NCBI GenBank assembly: GCA_023957375.1
Contig: JAMLHB010000002.1
Location: 992,001 to 1,056,000, forward strand
Direction: 5' to 3'
DNA: 64,000 bases
From: Flavobacteriales bacterium
GTDB lineage: Bacteria; Bacteroidota; Bacteroidia; Flavobacteriales_F; PHOS-HE28
Shown: piece after piece, positions 42,404-49,477 of the stretch
Layout of the letters: each line of letters begins with the position of its first letter
Numbering within the stretch: the first letter of the stretch is position 1
The notes under the pieces: model-generated
What the model was told of the DNA's origin: nothing
Database searches by the model: none
What the model saw: the letters and a program-made list of their open reading frames with translations, nothing else
Translations under genes and position numbers: made by a program

Positions 42404-43411
42404 TTAACCAATGGCGCAGTCGTCGCCCACGCTCAGGTCCATGGCGCGGCCCTGCACCCTGGCCCGTTCGCCCAACATGCTGTTGGCCACCACGGCACCG
42501 GTTATCGCCGCCTGCCCGCCGATGATGGCATTGTCCACCACGCTGTTCCTGATCACGGCACCTGCCCCGATGGACACGTACGGGCCCACCACGGCATGTT
42601 CCAGGGTGGCGCCTTCGGCAATGAAGCACGGCGGCACCACCACGCTGGCCTTGAGCTTGGCCCCGGGATGCACCAAGTGCTTCTCCGCCTTGATGTGCTC
42701 GAGCACCCGGGCGTTGGTGTCCACCATAGCGTCCTTGTTGCCGCAATCCATCCATGCGTCAACGGCGCCCGCCTTGAAGCGTGCCCCCTTGGCCTTCATG
42801 TTCTCCATGGCATTGGTCAACTGGTACTCGCCCTTCTCGCGGATGTCGTTGTCGATCAGGTACTGCATTTCCTTGCGCAGGCGTTCGCCATCGGCGAAGT
42901 AGTAGATACCGATGATGGCCAGGTCGCTGACGAACTCGGCGGGCTTCTCCACAAAATCGGTAATGATGCCCTGGTCGTCCAGTTGCACTACGCCAAAGGC
43001 GCGGGGGTCCTCCACCTTGCTCACCCAGATCACTCCGTCGCAATCAGCGTCCAACTTCATTTCAGCCCGGAAGAGTGTGTCGGCAAAGGCTACCAGGATG
43101 CGGCCCTTCAGGGCGGGTCCCGCGCACAGGATGGCATGGGCGGTGCCCAGTGCTTCCTGTTGATGATGGATGGTGCCTTTGGCCCCGATGCCTTGTGCAA
43201 TGGCCAGCAAGCGCTGTTCCACGGCAGACCCAAAGGCCGGGTTGGTCACAAAGGCCACCTCTTCCACAGGCTCCCCGGCCACCTTGGCCAGGTCCTCCAC
43301 CAACCGTTGCACAATGGGTTTGCCGGCAATGGGCAACAGGGGCTTGGCCGTGGTGTGGGTATGCGGACGCATCCGCTTGCCCATACCGGCCATGGGGACG
43401 ATGATCTTCAT
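42404..43411 (-). CDS. Sugar-phosphate nucleotidyltransferase with left-handed beta-helix tail
   Basis: 335 residues. The N-terminal nucleotidyltransferase fold has the signature MKIIVPMAGMGKRMRPHTHT and the KPLLPIAGKPIVQRLVEDL loop; the metal-binding Asp is in VAFADTLF and the EKP motif in DFVEKPAEF. The last ~80 residues show hexapeptide repeats (APVSIG-like: VVGPYVSIGAGAVIRNS). It probably makes an NDP-sugar for envelope glycans; the sugar cannot be told. It lies between dut and the TPR gene. Confidence 0.9.
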   Translation of the reverse strand: MKIIVPMAGMGKRMRPHTHTTAKPLLPIAGKPIVQRLVEDLAKVAGEPVEEVAFVTNPAFGSAVEQRLLAIAQGIGAKGTIHHQQEALGTAHAILCAGPALKGRILVAFADTLFRAEMKLDADCDGVIWVSKVEDPRAFGVVQLDDQGIITDFVEKPAEFVSDLAIIGIYYFADGERLRKEMQYLIDNDIREKGEYQLTNAMENMKAKGARFKAGAVDAWMDCGNKDAMVDTNARVLEHIKAEKHLVHPGAKLKASVVVPPCFIAEGATLEHAVVGPYVSIGAGAVIRNSVVDNAIIGGQAAITGAVVANSMLGERARVQGRAMDLSVGDDCAIG

Positions 43412-43428
43412 TCAAGGGTTGGGGTCGG

Positions 43429-43899
43429 TCAATGTGTGCCGGTGTGGCCGAAGCCCCCGGCACCGCGTTCAGAGGCGCAAAGTTCCGGCATTTCCTCGAA
43501 ACGGACCTTGATGTACCGGGAAATGACCATTTGCGCAATGCGCTCACCATCCTTCACCTCGAATGGGGCTTTTCCATGATTGATCAGCAGCACGCGTAGT
43601 TCGCCCCGGTAATCGGCGTCCACCGTGCCGGGGCTGTTCAGCACCGTGACCCCGTGCTTGAAGGCCAATCCGCTGCGCGGCCTTACCTGTGCCTCGGTGC
43701 CTTCGGGCAGCTCGATGTACAGGCCTGTGGGGATCATGGCAAAGCCGCCCGGCTCCAAGGTCAGCGGCCCGTCCAGGTTGGCACGCAGGTCCACGCCGGC
43801 ACTGTGCCCGGTGGCGTGTTCAGGCAGCGGGTGGCGGCTCTTGTTCACCACACGCACGGTGGCCACGGCAGCCTTTGTGGGTTGTTCTTCCTCGGGCAT
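43429..43899 (-). CDS. dut: dUTP diphosphatase
   Basis: 156 residues from the ATG at 43899. All five dUTPase motifs can be found: [40 protein letters not shown] and the C-terminal [11 protein letters not shown] (with His in place of the usual Ser of GFGSTG). The trimeric enzyme hydrolyses dUTP, keeping uracil out of DNA and supplying dUMP. The start was chosen over upstream in-frame codons because a -7-like box CACCTTTG (43904-43911) sits 4 bases before this ATG. It heads the minus-strand envelope operon. Confidence 0.95.
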   Translation of the reverse strand: MPEEEQPTKAAVATVRVVNKSRHPLPEHATGHSAGVDLRANLDGPLTLEPGGFAMIPTGLYIELPEGTEAQVRPRSGLAFKHGVTVLNSPGTVDADYRGELRVLLINHGKAPFEVKDGERIAQMVISRYIKVRFEEMPELCASERGAGGFGHTGTH

Positions 43900-43994
43900 G
43901 GGGCAAAGGTGGGTACAATGTGGGAACAATGCGGAATCACGGGAAGGCGAAGGGGAAAACCGCCCCGGCGCCACGAATAGGTGCCGCCACCCAT

Positions 43995-44028
43995 GAGGAA
44001 GGGGCCCGGTTTCCCGCGCCCCTTCCTC
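43995..44028 (-). terminator. Hairpin downstream of ssb (first copy)
   Basis: An 11-bp perfect stem GAGGAAGGGGC/GCCCCTTCCTC (43995-44005 with 44018-44028) with a 12-base loop, 21 bases beyond the ssb stop. No T-run follows, so it may be a factor-assisted terminator or an RNA-stabilising hairpin. Confidence 0.6.
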
Positions 44029-44049
44029 GATCCGTGCATGGCCGACTGC

Positions 44050-44421
44050 CTATGCGGCCGCTTTGGCAACAGCGGCATCTGCGCGCTTGGGCAGGGTGAT
44101 CATCTTGAAGTCGTTCATCACCACCTCGGTCACCAACCGCTTTACGCCGTCCTTGCCCTTGTACGTTCGGTGCACAATGCGGCCTTCCACCATCACCGGC
44201 ATGCCCTTGGTGAGTAAGAGGCCCACCTGCTCGGCGGTGCGGCCCCAGGCCACCACGGTGTGCCATTGGGTATCGGTCACCCGTTCGCCTTCGGTGTTCA
44301 GGTAGCTTTCATGGGTGGCCAAGCTCATGCGGGAAACTTTGCGGCCCGTGGCGATCTCGCGCACTTCGGGGTCGAAGCCCAGGTTGCCGATCAGTCGTAC
44401 GTGGTTGTTCTGCGTTCTCAT
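44050..44421 (-). CDS. ssb: Single-stranded DNA-binding protein, first copy
   Basis: 123 residues: an OB fold with HVRLIGNLGFDPEVREIATG at the start and WHTVVAWGRTAEQVGLLLTKG in the middle. The acidic DDDIPF-type C-terminal tip is missing; the chain ends in Ala/Lys-rich VAKAAA, so interactions of the usual SSB tail with repair proteins may be absent. A second, divergent copy lies at 48034-48402 with a matching upstream region and a similar downstream hairpin. The two copies flank the sigma factor operon. Confidence 0.93.
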   Translation of the reverse strand: MRTQNNHVRLIGNLGFDPEVREIATGRKVSRMSLATHESYLNTEGERVTDTQWHTVVAWGRTAEQVGLLLTKGMPVMVEGRIVHRTYKGKDGVKRLVTEVVMNDFKMITLPKRADAAVAKAAA

Positions 44422-44478
44422 GGTGTTGAGGATTTAGGGGTTTTTCGTTCTGCAAGACCGCTGTGGTCCGTTGCCGTT

Positions 44479-44488
44479 GCAAACATTC
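44479..44488 (-). promoter_or_regulatory. Conserved GAATGTTTGC element upstream of ssb (first copy)
   Basis: Identical to the element at 48463-48472 upstream of the second ssb. It resembles a -7 box (AATGTTTG against TAnnTTTG) and lies 57 bases before the ATG. A second shared block, CCGGATCG (minus), follows at 44504-44511, at the same distance as in the other copy (25 bp between block starts). Confidence 0.55.
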
Positions 44489-44520
44489 AGTGCACCACAA
44501 TCCCGATCCGGTTGATCTTG

Positions 44521-44554
44521 CATTTGTAATCGTTCATAGCCGGTTGCTGTCGTT
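44521..44554 (-). promoter_or_regulatory. Four 10-bp-phased AACG-type motifs upstream of ssb (first copy)
   Basis: Read on the minus strand, the tetramers are AACG, ACCG, AACG and AATG, starting exactly 10 bp apart (plus-strand CATT 44521, CGTT 44531, CGGT 44541, CGTT 44551). They lie about 100-130 bases upstream of the ATG, on one face of the helix. The same array, with perfect copies, precedes the second ssb. Direct repeats with one-turn spacing are typical of OmpR/PhoB-type activators (inference). Confidence 0.6.
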
Positions 44555-44697
44555 TGTGCAACGACACGTGGTTTTGGAGGTTCGGGCTGGGTTAACCCCG
44601 CAGACATTCCCGATCCGTGCGCCCCTAGGAACCTGGTCCTATCTTTCAGCATCTTCTTTTTCACCCCACAGGCAGCGTTGGGCTCCAACCCCGTGTC

Positions 44698-45297
44698 TTG
44701 CCTTTGGAAAAACACCCGAGCCGACCGGTGCCTGAGCTGGATGAATACGAGCTGGTCCGTGGATGCTTGAGCGGGAGCGGCCGCGCTGAAGAGGCGCTGT
44801 ACGCCCGCTACGCACCGCGCATGTTCTTCGTATGCCTGCGCTATGCCCGCGACCGGGCCGGAGCGGAGGACATGCTACAGGACGGCTTCATCCGGGTGTT
44901 CGACAAATTGGGCACATTCCGCATGGAAGGCTCACTGGAGGGATGGATACGCCGGATCATGATCACCACCTGCATCAACCATCTGCGCAAAGGCTGGGTG
45001 TACCACGAGGTGTCCGTGGCCGAGGAGGCGAACGACCACGCCGTGATGCCGCAGGCATTGGGCGACATGGGGCACGACGAGCTGCTGAGGCTGGTACAGG
45101 CCCTGCCTGATGGCTACCGGGCGGTGTTCAACCTATACGCCATTGAGGGGTATGGCCATGCGGAAATTGCCGCGCAACTGGGGTGCAACGAGGGCACCTC
45201 GCGCAGCCAGTTGGCCAAGGCGCGGCGGGCGTTGCAACGCGGAGTGGAACAATTGAACAGCACGAAAAGACATGAAGGAGCACCATCCGATCGATGA
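44698..45297 (+). CDS. ECF-type RNA polymerase sigma factor
   Basis: 199 residues as read from a TTG at 44698; a GTG at 44728 is an alternative, and the N-terminal ~25 residues are uncertain. Region 2 is visible as EEALYARYAPRMFFVCLRYA to DMLQDGFIRVFDKL, with WIRRIMITTCINHLRK (2.4). Region 4 is VFNLYAIEGYGHAEIAAQLG with a helix-turn-helix. This is the arrangement of Bacteroidota ECF sigma factors. The next gene overlaps by 26 bases and encodes its probable anti-sigma factor. A TATCTTTC box (44640-44647) lies upstream. Confidence 0.9.
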   Translation: MPLEKHPSRPVPELDEYELVRGCLSGSGRAEEALYARYAPRMFFVCLRYARDRAGAEDMLQDGFIRVFDKLGTFRMEGSLEGWIRRIMITTCINHLRKGWVYHEVSVAEEANDHAVMPQALGDMGHDELLRLVQALPDGYRAVFNLYAIEGYGHAEIAAQLGCNEGTSRSQLAKARRALQRGVEQLNSTKRHEGAPSDR

Positions 45298-46741
45298 GCT
45301 GTTTGCCCACGCCTTGGGCGATGCGTTAGCGGCACCCCCGGCAAGGGTGTGGCGTGGCATCGTGCGCCGCAGGGGGTACAGGCGCCCCGGTGCGCAGCGC
45401 CGCCGGGGCTGGTTACTGTTGCTGCTGTTGGTGGGCGGAACAGCGGGCTGGTGGTTGGGCAGTGGCAACGGCCAACAAGCCCTGCACCCGGCGCAAATGG
45501 CCAGGACCACGGAGACCGGCGGGATCGTTGAACCTGCGGCGGCCACCAGCACTTCCAAGGAGGCTGCGACCATGCCCCAGGCGGCCACGCCTGCCGCAGC
45601 CAAACGTCCTGCAACTACGGATACCACTGCGGTAGCCGAAAGCAAGCCCTTTGCTGCAGCCCCCCGGCTTCGTGGGGACCTTGGGGAAAAAACGGCCCCT
45701 ACTTCACACCCGGGTGCCGCGCAAGAAAAGCGCGACATCCCCGCAATGCATCCGGCACCGGGGTCGAAGGGCGGCCAGGTGGCCATTTCCCCAGTTGCTC
45801 CCGCCCCCGCGGCAGCTTCGACGCGATCGGACGAGGCCCACCTTCGGCCGGGCCGTGCGGAGCCGGAGAACAGGCCGGAAACGGCAGCTGGTAGCGCGTT
45901 TGCACCTGTTGTTCCCGTGCTGCTGGCAGACCCAGGCGCAGCACCTGTCCGGTTGGCGGTGCTCCGGGCATCGATCCCCGGGGTGGCGGCCCCGGGGCCC
46001 AACACCCCTCCTGATCCGGTCCATCGCGGTCCGCGACGTGCCATATGGGTGGCTGCCACGTCGGGCCTGTTCACGGAAAAGCGGCGCTGGAAGGGCACCA
46101 ACGACACTTGGATTCGCGCCTTGGAAGGCACCGAAGTACCGCACCCGGCCACTACCATGGGCGTGCTGGTGGGCTTGGAAGGCCACCGTGGATGGAACGT
46201 GGCGGTGGGCTTGGAGTACGGCGTTTCGCGGTACGACTTCCACCATCTGGACCGCTACATGGGCCAGCGCGATTCACTGGTGCAGTATGTGGTCACCTTC
46301 AACTCGCAGGTGGTTTCCAGCCATACGGAAACAGTGGGCACGTATGGGGAAGTGCAGCAGCGCGTGGCTGCGGAGAACCGTTTCAGCACCTGGCGGGTGC
46401 CTGTGGAACTGGGCTGGCACAAGGGCTTTGGCCGCTTCCACGCGGGTATGCGCGCCGGCCTGGCCGCCGAGGTGAACCGGATCCGATCGGGTGCCACGCT
46501 GGCCATGGCGGACGGCGGGGCCCGCAGCGTTGACGCCACCGACCACACCACCGTGCTGCTGGGTGGCACGTTGGCCGCCGACCTTGGCTATGCGATCACC
46601 GAGCAATGGGGATTGTGGGCCACGCCCACGATCGGAAGCGGCCTGTTTCCTTTGTCATCCACAAATGATGCACCCTATGCCCTACCCCGGCGTTTCGGCC
46701 TCCGCCTGCGCCTGGCCTACACCCTGAAGCCATCGCACTGA
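45272..46741 (+). CDS. Candidate dual-membrane-spanning anti-sigma factor (TM helix + linker + beta-barrel)
   Basis: 489 residues. The N-terminal ~45 residues are cytosolic and basic (MKEHHPIDELFAHALGDALA), placed as a short anti-sigma domain would be. One transmembrane helix follows (about 46-62; GWLLLLLLVGGTAGWWLG), then a ~200-residue Ala/Pro/Thr-rich low-complexity linker that could cross the periplasm. The C-terminal ~220 residues look like an outer-membrane barrel (AIWVAATSGLFTEKRRW, NVAVGLEYGVSRYDFHHL, FGLRLRLAYTLK at the end). This matches the architecture of the 'dual membrane-spanning anti-sigma' proteins known from Bacteroides (Dma). It overlaps the sigma gene by 26 bases and the next gene by one base (TGATG). 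Confidence 0.75.
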   Translation: MKEHHPIDELFAHALGDALAAPPARVWRGIVRRRGYRRPGAQRRRGWLLLLLLVGGTAGWWLGSGNGQQALHPAQMARTTETGGIVEPAAATSTSKEAATMPQAATPAAAKRPATTDTTAVAESKPFAAAPRLRGDLGEKTAPTSHPGAAQEKRDIPAMHPAPGSKGGQVAISPVAPAPAAASTRSDEAHLRPGRAEPENRPETAAGSAFAPVVPVLLADPGAAPVRLAVLRASIPGVAAPGPNTPPDPVHRGPRRAIWVAATSGLFTEKRRWKGTNDTWIRALEGTEVPHPATTMGVLVGLEGHRGWNVAVGLEYGVSRYDFHHLDRYMGQRDSLVQYVVTFNSQVVSSHTETVGTYGEVQQRVAAENRFSTWRVPVELGWHKGFGRFHAGMRAGLAAEVNRIRSGATLAMADGGARSVDATDHTTVLLGGTLAADLGYAITEQWGLWATPTIGSGLFPLSSTNDAPYALPRRFGLRLRLAYTLKPSH

Positions 46742-47880
46742 TGCATCTGCACCGCCCGTCCCCCCGCAACTGGTGCGCCTTGGCCTTGGCCTTGGCGGGC
46801 GGCTCCGCAGCGGCCCAACCGATGTGCGACAGTCTGCACACTGCGGACTTCACCTGGCAGGCCGTGGGCGGCACCACCATGGCTTTTGCGGCCACGCCGC
46901 CAGCCCAAGGCACGATCGCTTATACAGAATGGGCCTTTGTGGGCGATGGTTTCCAGGATTGGAGCGGGGCCGTACTGCCCGAGTATGCCTTCCCCTACCC
47001 TGGCGACCATGCGGCCTGCCTGTTGGCCACCGTGTGGGACCCGCTGCAAGGGCAATGCATTTCAGCGGTCTGCCATGTGGTGCCCGTGCCGGTGGACAGC
47101 AATTGTGCGGGCGTACTGCCAGCATTCACCATCGACGTGCAAGGCGACAACATCCTCTTTATCGACCAAACGCAATCGGACCAAGCGATCACCGTGGTAC
47201 ACTGGGATTTTGGCGACGGCTCCTCGTCCGATCAGCCAGCGCCCACCCATGCCTATGGTACGGGCGCTTTTGAGGCTTGCCTCACGGTTGCCAGTGATCA
47301 GTGCGTGGCCACCACGTGCAATTGGATCTACCTCGGGCCCTCCAACGTGCCTTGCGACGAGGTACTGCAAGCAGTGGTGAACGTCGTACAGGCGGGCCCC
47401 GGCATCGCTTGCTTCAACCACAGCACCACCTCGGGCATGGAGCACTCCATCAGTTGGGATTTCGGCGATGGTGCCACGGCCGTGGGCAGTCCGGTGGTTC
47501 ACGTGTTTGAAGATGAAGGTTACTTTCAGGTTTGCGCCACCGTGGACACGTGGGGGCCCTTGGCGTCCGACACCTGCACGGCCACCACCTGCACCACAGT
47601 GTATGTCTTTTCGGCCGCTGCCGTGGGTGAAGCCGACGAGCGGGGGATGCGGGCCTTTCCCGTGCCCTTCACCGAGGTGCTGTTCGTGGAGGGCCTGCCC
47701 GCCAATGCACGTTGGGAACTGATGGACGTGCAAGGCCGCAGGTTGCGGGAGGGGATCGCAGCCCATGCGGGCACCCTGGCGGTTCCCTGCGGGCCGCTGG
47801 CTCCCGGACAATACCTGCTCCGGGTTGCCACGCCCGGCAAGGTTGAAGTGCAACGCGTGGTGAAGTGCGGTAGCGATTGA
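46741..47880 (+). CDS. PKD-domain protein with T9SS type A sorting domain
   Basis: 379 residues; a signal peptide (about 25 residues, ending GGSAAAQ) precedes an N-terminal beta domain with several Cys residues. Two PKD-like domains follow: VVHWDFGDGSSSDQPAPTHAY (about 155-200) and SISWDFGDGATAVGSPVVHV (about 235-280). The C-terminal ~75 residues (RAFPVPFTEVLFVEGLP ... APGQYLLRVATP) are a T9SS type A sorting domain. The ATG overlaps the stop of the anti-sigma-like gene (TGATG), so this surface protein is in the sigma operon and may be the gene it controls or an extracellular signal partner (inference). Confidence 0.85.
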   Translation: MHLHRPSPRNWCALALALAGGSAAAQPMCDSLHTADFTWQAVGGTTMAFAATPPAQGTIAYTEWAFVGDGFQDWSGAVLPEYAFPYPGDHAACLLATVWDPLQGQCISAVCHVVPVPVDSNCAGVLPAFTIDVQGDNILFIDQTQSDQAITVVHWDFGDGSSSDQPAPTHAYGTGAFEACLTVASDQCVATTCNWIYLGPSNVPCDEVLQAVVNVVQAGPGIACFNHSTTSGMEHSISWDFGDGATAVGSPVVHVFEDEGYFQVCATVDTWGPLASDTCTATTCTTVYVFSAAAVGEADERGMRAFPVPFTEVLFVEGLPANARWELMDVQGRRLREGIAAHAGTLAVPCGPLAPGQYLLRVATPGKVEVQRVVKCGSD

Positions 47881-47980
47881 TCTTGGGCATGTACCCGGGC
47901 GGTTGCGGGCCTGCTGGGTTCCGTACAGCGCCACGCATGGGCATGCGCGCATTGAACCGGTTGGGCCAAGCCTGCAAATG

Positions 47981-48015
47981 GCGAAGGGCCGTGGCATTCC
48001 GCCGCAGCCCTTCGC
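47981..48015. terminator. Hairpin between the PKD gene and ssb (second copy)
   Basis: A 9-bp stem GCGAAGGGC/GCCCTTCGC (47981-47989 with 48007-48015) with a 17-base loop, lying 18 bases past the second ssb stop and about 100 bases past the PKD gene. It can serve the convergent genes in both directions. It parallels the hairpin behind the first ssb. Confidence 0.55.
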
Positions 48016-48033
48016 CCTTGGGAAGATCCGATG

Positions 48034-48402
48034 TTAAGCCGCCTCGGCCTCGGCCACCTTGGCCTCCATCACTTGGAAGCTGTTCATCACCACTTCGGTG
48101 TAGTAGCGCTTCTGGCCGTCCTTGCCCTCATAGCTTCCGTGGGTCAGCCGTCCAATAACGGCCACCCGGGTTCCTTTGGACAATTGCTCGGCCGCCTCTG
48201 CGGCCTGGCGCCCCCACACCACAATGTTGTGCCACTGCGTGTCTTCCTTGGCCTGCCCGTCCCCAAAGGTGAACCGCTCGTTGGTGGCCATGCTGAAGCG
48301 GGCCAGCTGCTTGCCGTTGTCGAACTTGCGCAGTTCCGGGTCCTTGCCGAGGTGGCCGATCAGTTGTACGCGGTTGGGGTTCATTTTCTCGTTGGTTTCC
48401 AT
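48034..48402 (-). CDS. ssb: Single-stranded DNA-binding protein, second copy
   Basis: 122 residues from the ATG at 48402; an in-frame ATG at 48426 would add eight residues and one at 48384 would remove six. The start was chosen because its distance to the shared GAATGTTTGC element (60 bases) matches that of the first ssb (57 bases). The OB fold shows NRVQLIGHLGKDPELRKFDNG and WHNIVVWGRQAAEAAEQLSKG. Like the first copy, it lacks the acidic C-terminal tip and ends AEAEAA. Sequence identity with the first copy looks moderate, so the copies are old paralogues rather than a recent duplication. Confidence 0.92.
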   Translation of the reverse strand: METNEKMNPNRVQLIGHLGKDPELRKFDNGKQLARFSMATNERFTFGDGQAKEDTQWHNIVVWGRQAAEAAEQLSKGTRVAVIGRLTHGSYEGKDGQKRYYTEVVMNSFQVMEAKVAEAEAA

Positions 48403-48462
48403 GGTTTGTTGGTTTTTGGCGTTCATGTGTTGGTTTGTTCCGATCGGTTGTTCTTGGCCGGT

Positions 48463-48472
48463 GCAAACATTC
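48463..48472 (-). promoter_or_regulatory. Conserved GAATGTTTGC element upstream of ssb (second copy)
   Basis: Identical in ten bases to the element before the first ssb, again followed at 25 bp by CCGGATCG (48488-48495, minus strand). A -7-like box is likely; 60 bases separate it from the chosen ATG. Confidence 0.55.
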
Positions 48473-48503
48473 CACCCTCCCCGGCGCCGATCCGGCCAGT
48501 GAA

Positions 48504-48537
48504 CGTTTGTAGTCGTTCATAAGCGTTGGCATCCGTT
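48504..48537 (-). promoter_or_regulatory. Four perfect 10-bp-phased AACG motifs upstream of ssb (second copy)
   Basis: Plus-strand CGTT occurs at 48504, 48514, 48524 and 48534, exactly every 10 bp. The stretch TTTGTAGTCGTTCATA is nearly identical to TTTGTAATCGTTCATA before the first ssb. The divergent universal stress gene begins at 48626, so the array could also act in that direction. Confidence 0.65.
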
Positions 48538-48591
48538 TGTTGTCGGCTCCGGCCTCTGCCCGATCCCATTTCTTCCTGGTCGATCCCGCGC

Positions 48592-48599
48592 TATCTTCG
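48592..48599 (+). promoter_or_regulatory. -7 box TATCTTCG of the universal stress protein gene
   Basis: TAnnTTCG variant, 26 bases before the ATG at 48626. The phased CGTT array ends about 55 bases upstream of it. Confidence 0.55.
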
Positions 48600-48625
48600 C
48601 CACCCACCCCAACGCACCACCAGCC

Positions 48626-49462
48626 ATGAGCACACAAAAAAGGATCTTGGTCCCCACCGACTTCACCAAGGTGGCCGATTGTGCCATGAACCATGCGGCG
48701 GCCTTGGCGGAGCGCATGGGTGCCGACTTGGACATCCTGCACATTGTGGCCCGGCAGAACGAGCTGGAGGAGGCCCGGGAGAAGGTGAAGCTGGAGGTGG
48801 AGCGTGCCAAGCGGTGGAGCAGCCGCATCAAAGTGAAGCCGCAAGTGCGGGTGGGTTCGGTGTACGACGAGATCGGCAACACGGCCTCGGAGATCGGCGC
48901 GGAGCTGATCATCATGGGCACGCACGGCATGCGGGGCATGCAGTTCGTTACGGGCAGCCGGGCATTGCGGGTGATCACCAACGGGAAGGTCCCGTTCATC
49001 GTGGTGCAGGAGCGGAACATCCGCGAGAATGGCTACGGCAAGATCGTGGTGCCCATGGACCTCCAGCGGGAGACGCGGCAGAAGGTGGCCTTGGTGGCGG
49101 AGATCGCCCAGTACTTCAACAGCAAGGTGTACGTGATCACGCCCCGGGAATCGGACGAGTTCCTGCACCGGCAATTGGAGAACAACATCCGCTTCGCGGA
49201 GCAGTACTTCGGTGAGCGGAACGTGGAACTGGAGGCCACCATTGCGGAGGTCGACAGCAGCAAGTTCGTGGAGGCCGTGATCCAGCATGCCATGAAGGTG
49301 GATGCGGACCTGATCACGATCATGAACTTGGCTCGCGGCAACATCTTCGGCGTGCTGGGCGTGCCGTACGAGCAGGAAGTGATCACCAACGAGGCGATGA
49401 TCCCGGTGATGCTGCTGAACCCGCGTGAATCGGTGGGCGGCAGCGGTTGGAGCTTCCAATAG
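48626..49462 (+). CDS. Tandem universal stress protein (UspA)
   Basis: 278 residues with two UspA-like domains. The first (1-~145) opens KRILVPTDFTKVADCAMNHA and contains the ATP-binding-type loop IIMGTHGMRGMQFVTGSRA. The second (~150-275) opens GKIVVPMDLQRETRQKV, and its nucleotide loop is degenerate (LITIMNLARGNIFGVLGVPY). Proteins of this two-domain form are common in Bacteroidota and respond to nutrient or redox stress; the exact role is not known. It is convergent with the SpoIIE phosphatase gene and divergent from ssb. Confidence 0.9.
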   Translation: MSTQKRILVPTDFTKVADCAMNHAAALAERMGADLDILHIVARQNELEEAREKVKLEVERAKRWSSRIKVKPQVRVGSVYDEIGNTASEIGAELIIMGTHGMRGMQFVTGSRALRVITNGKVPFIVVQERNIRENGYGKIVVPMDLQRETRQKVALVAEIAQYFNSKVYVITPRESDEFLHRQLENNIRFAEQYFGERNVELEATIAEVDSSKFVEAVIQHAMKVDADLITIMNLARGNIFGVLGVPYEQEVITNEAMIPVMLLNPRESVGGSGWSFQ

Positions 49463-49477
49463 GGGCGGGTGCCGCAG

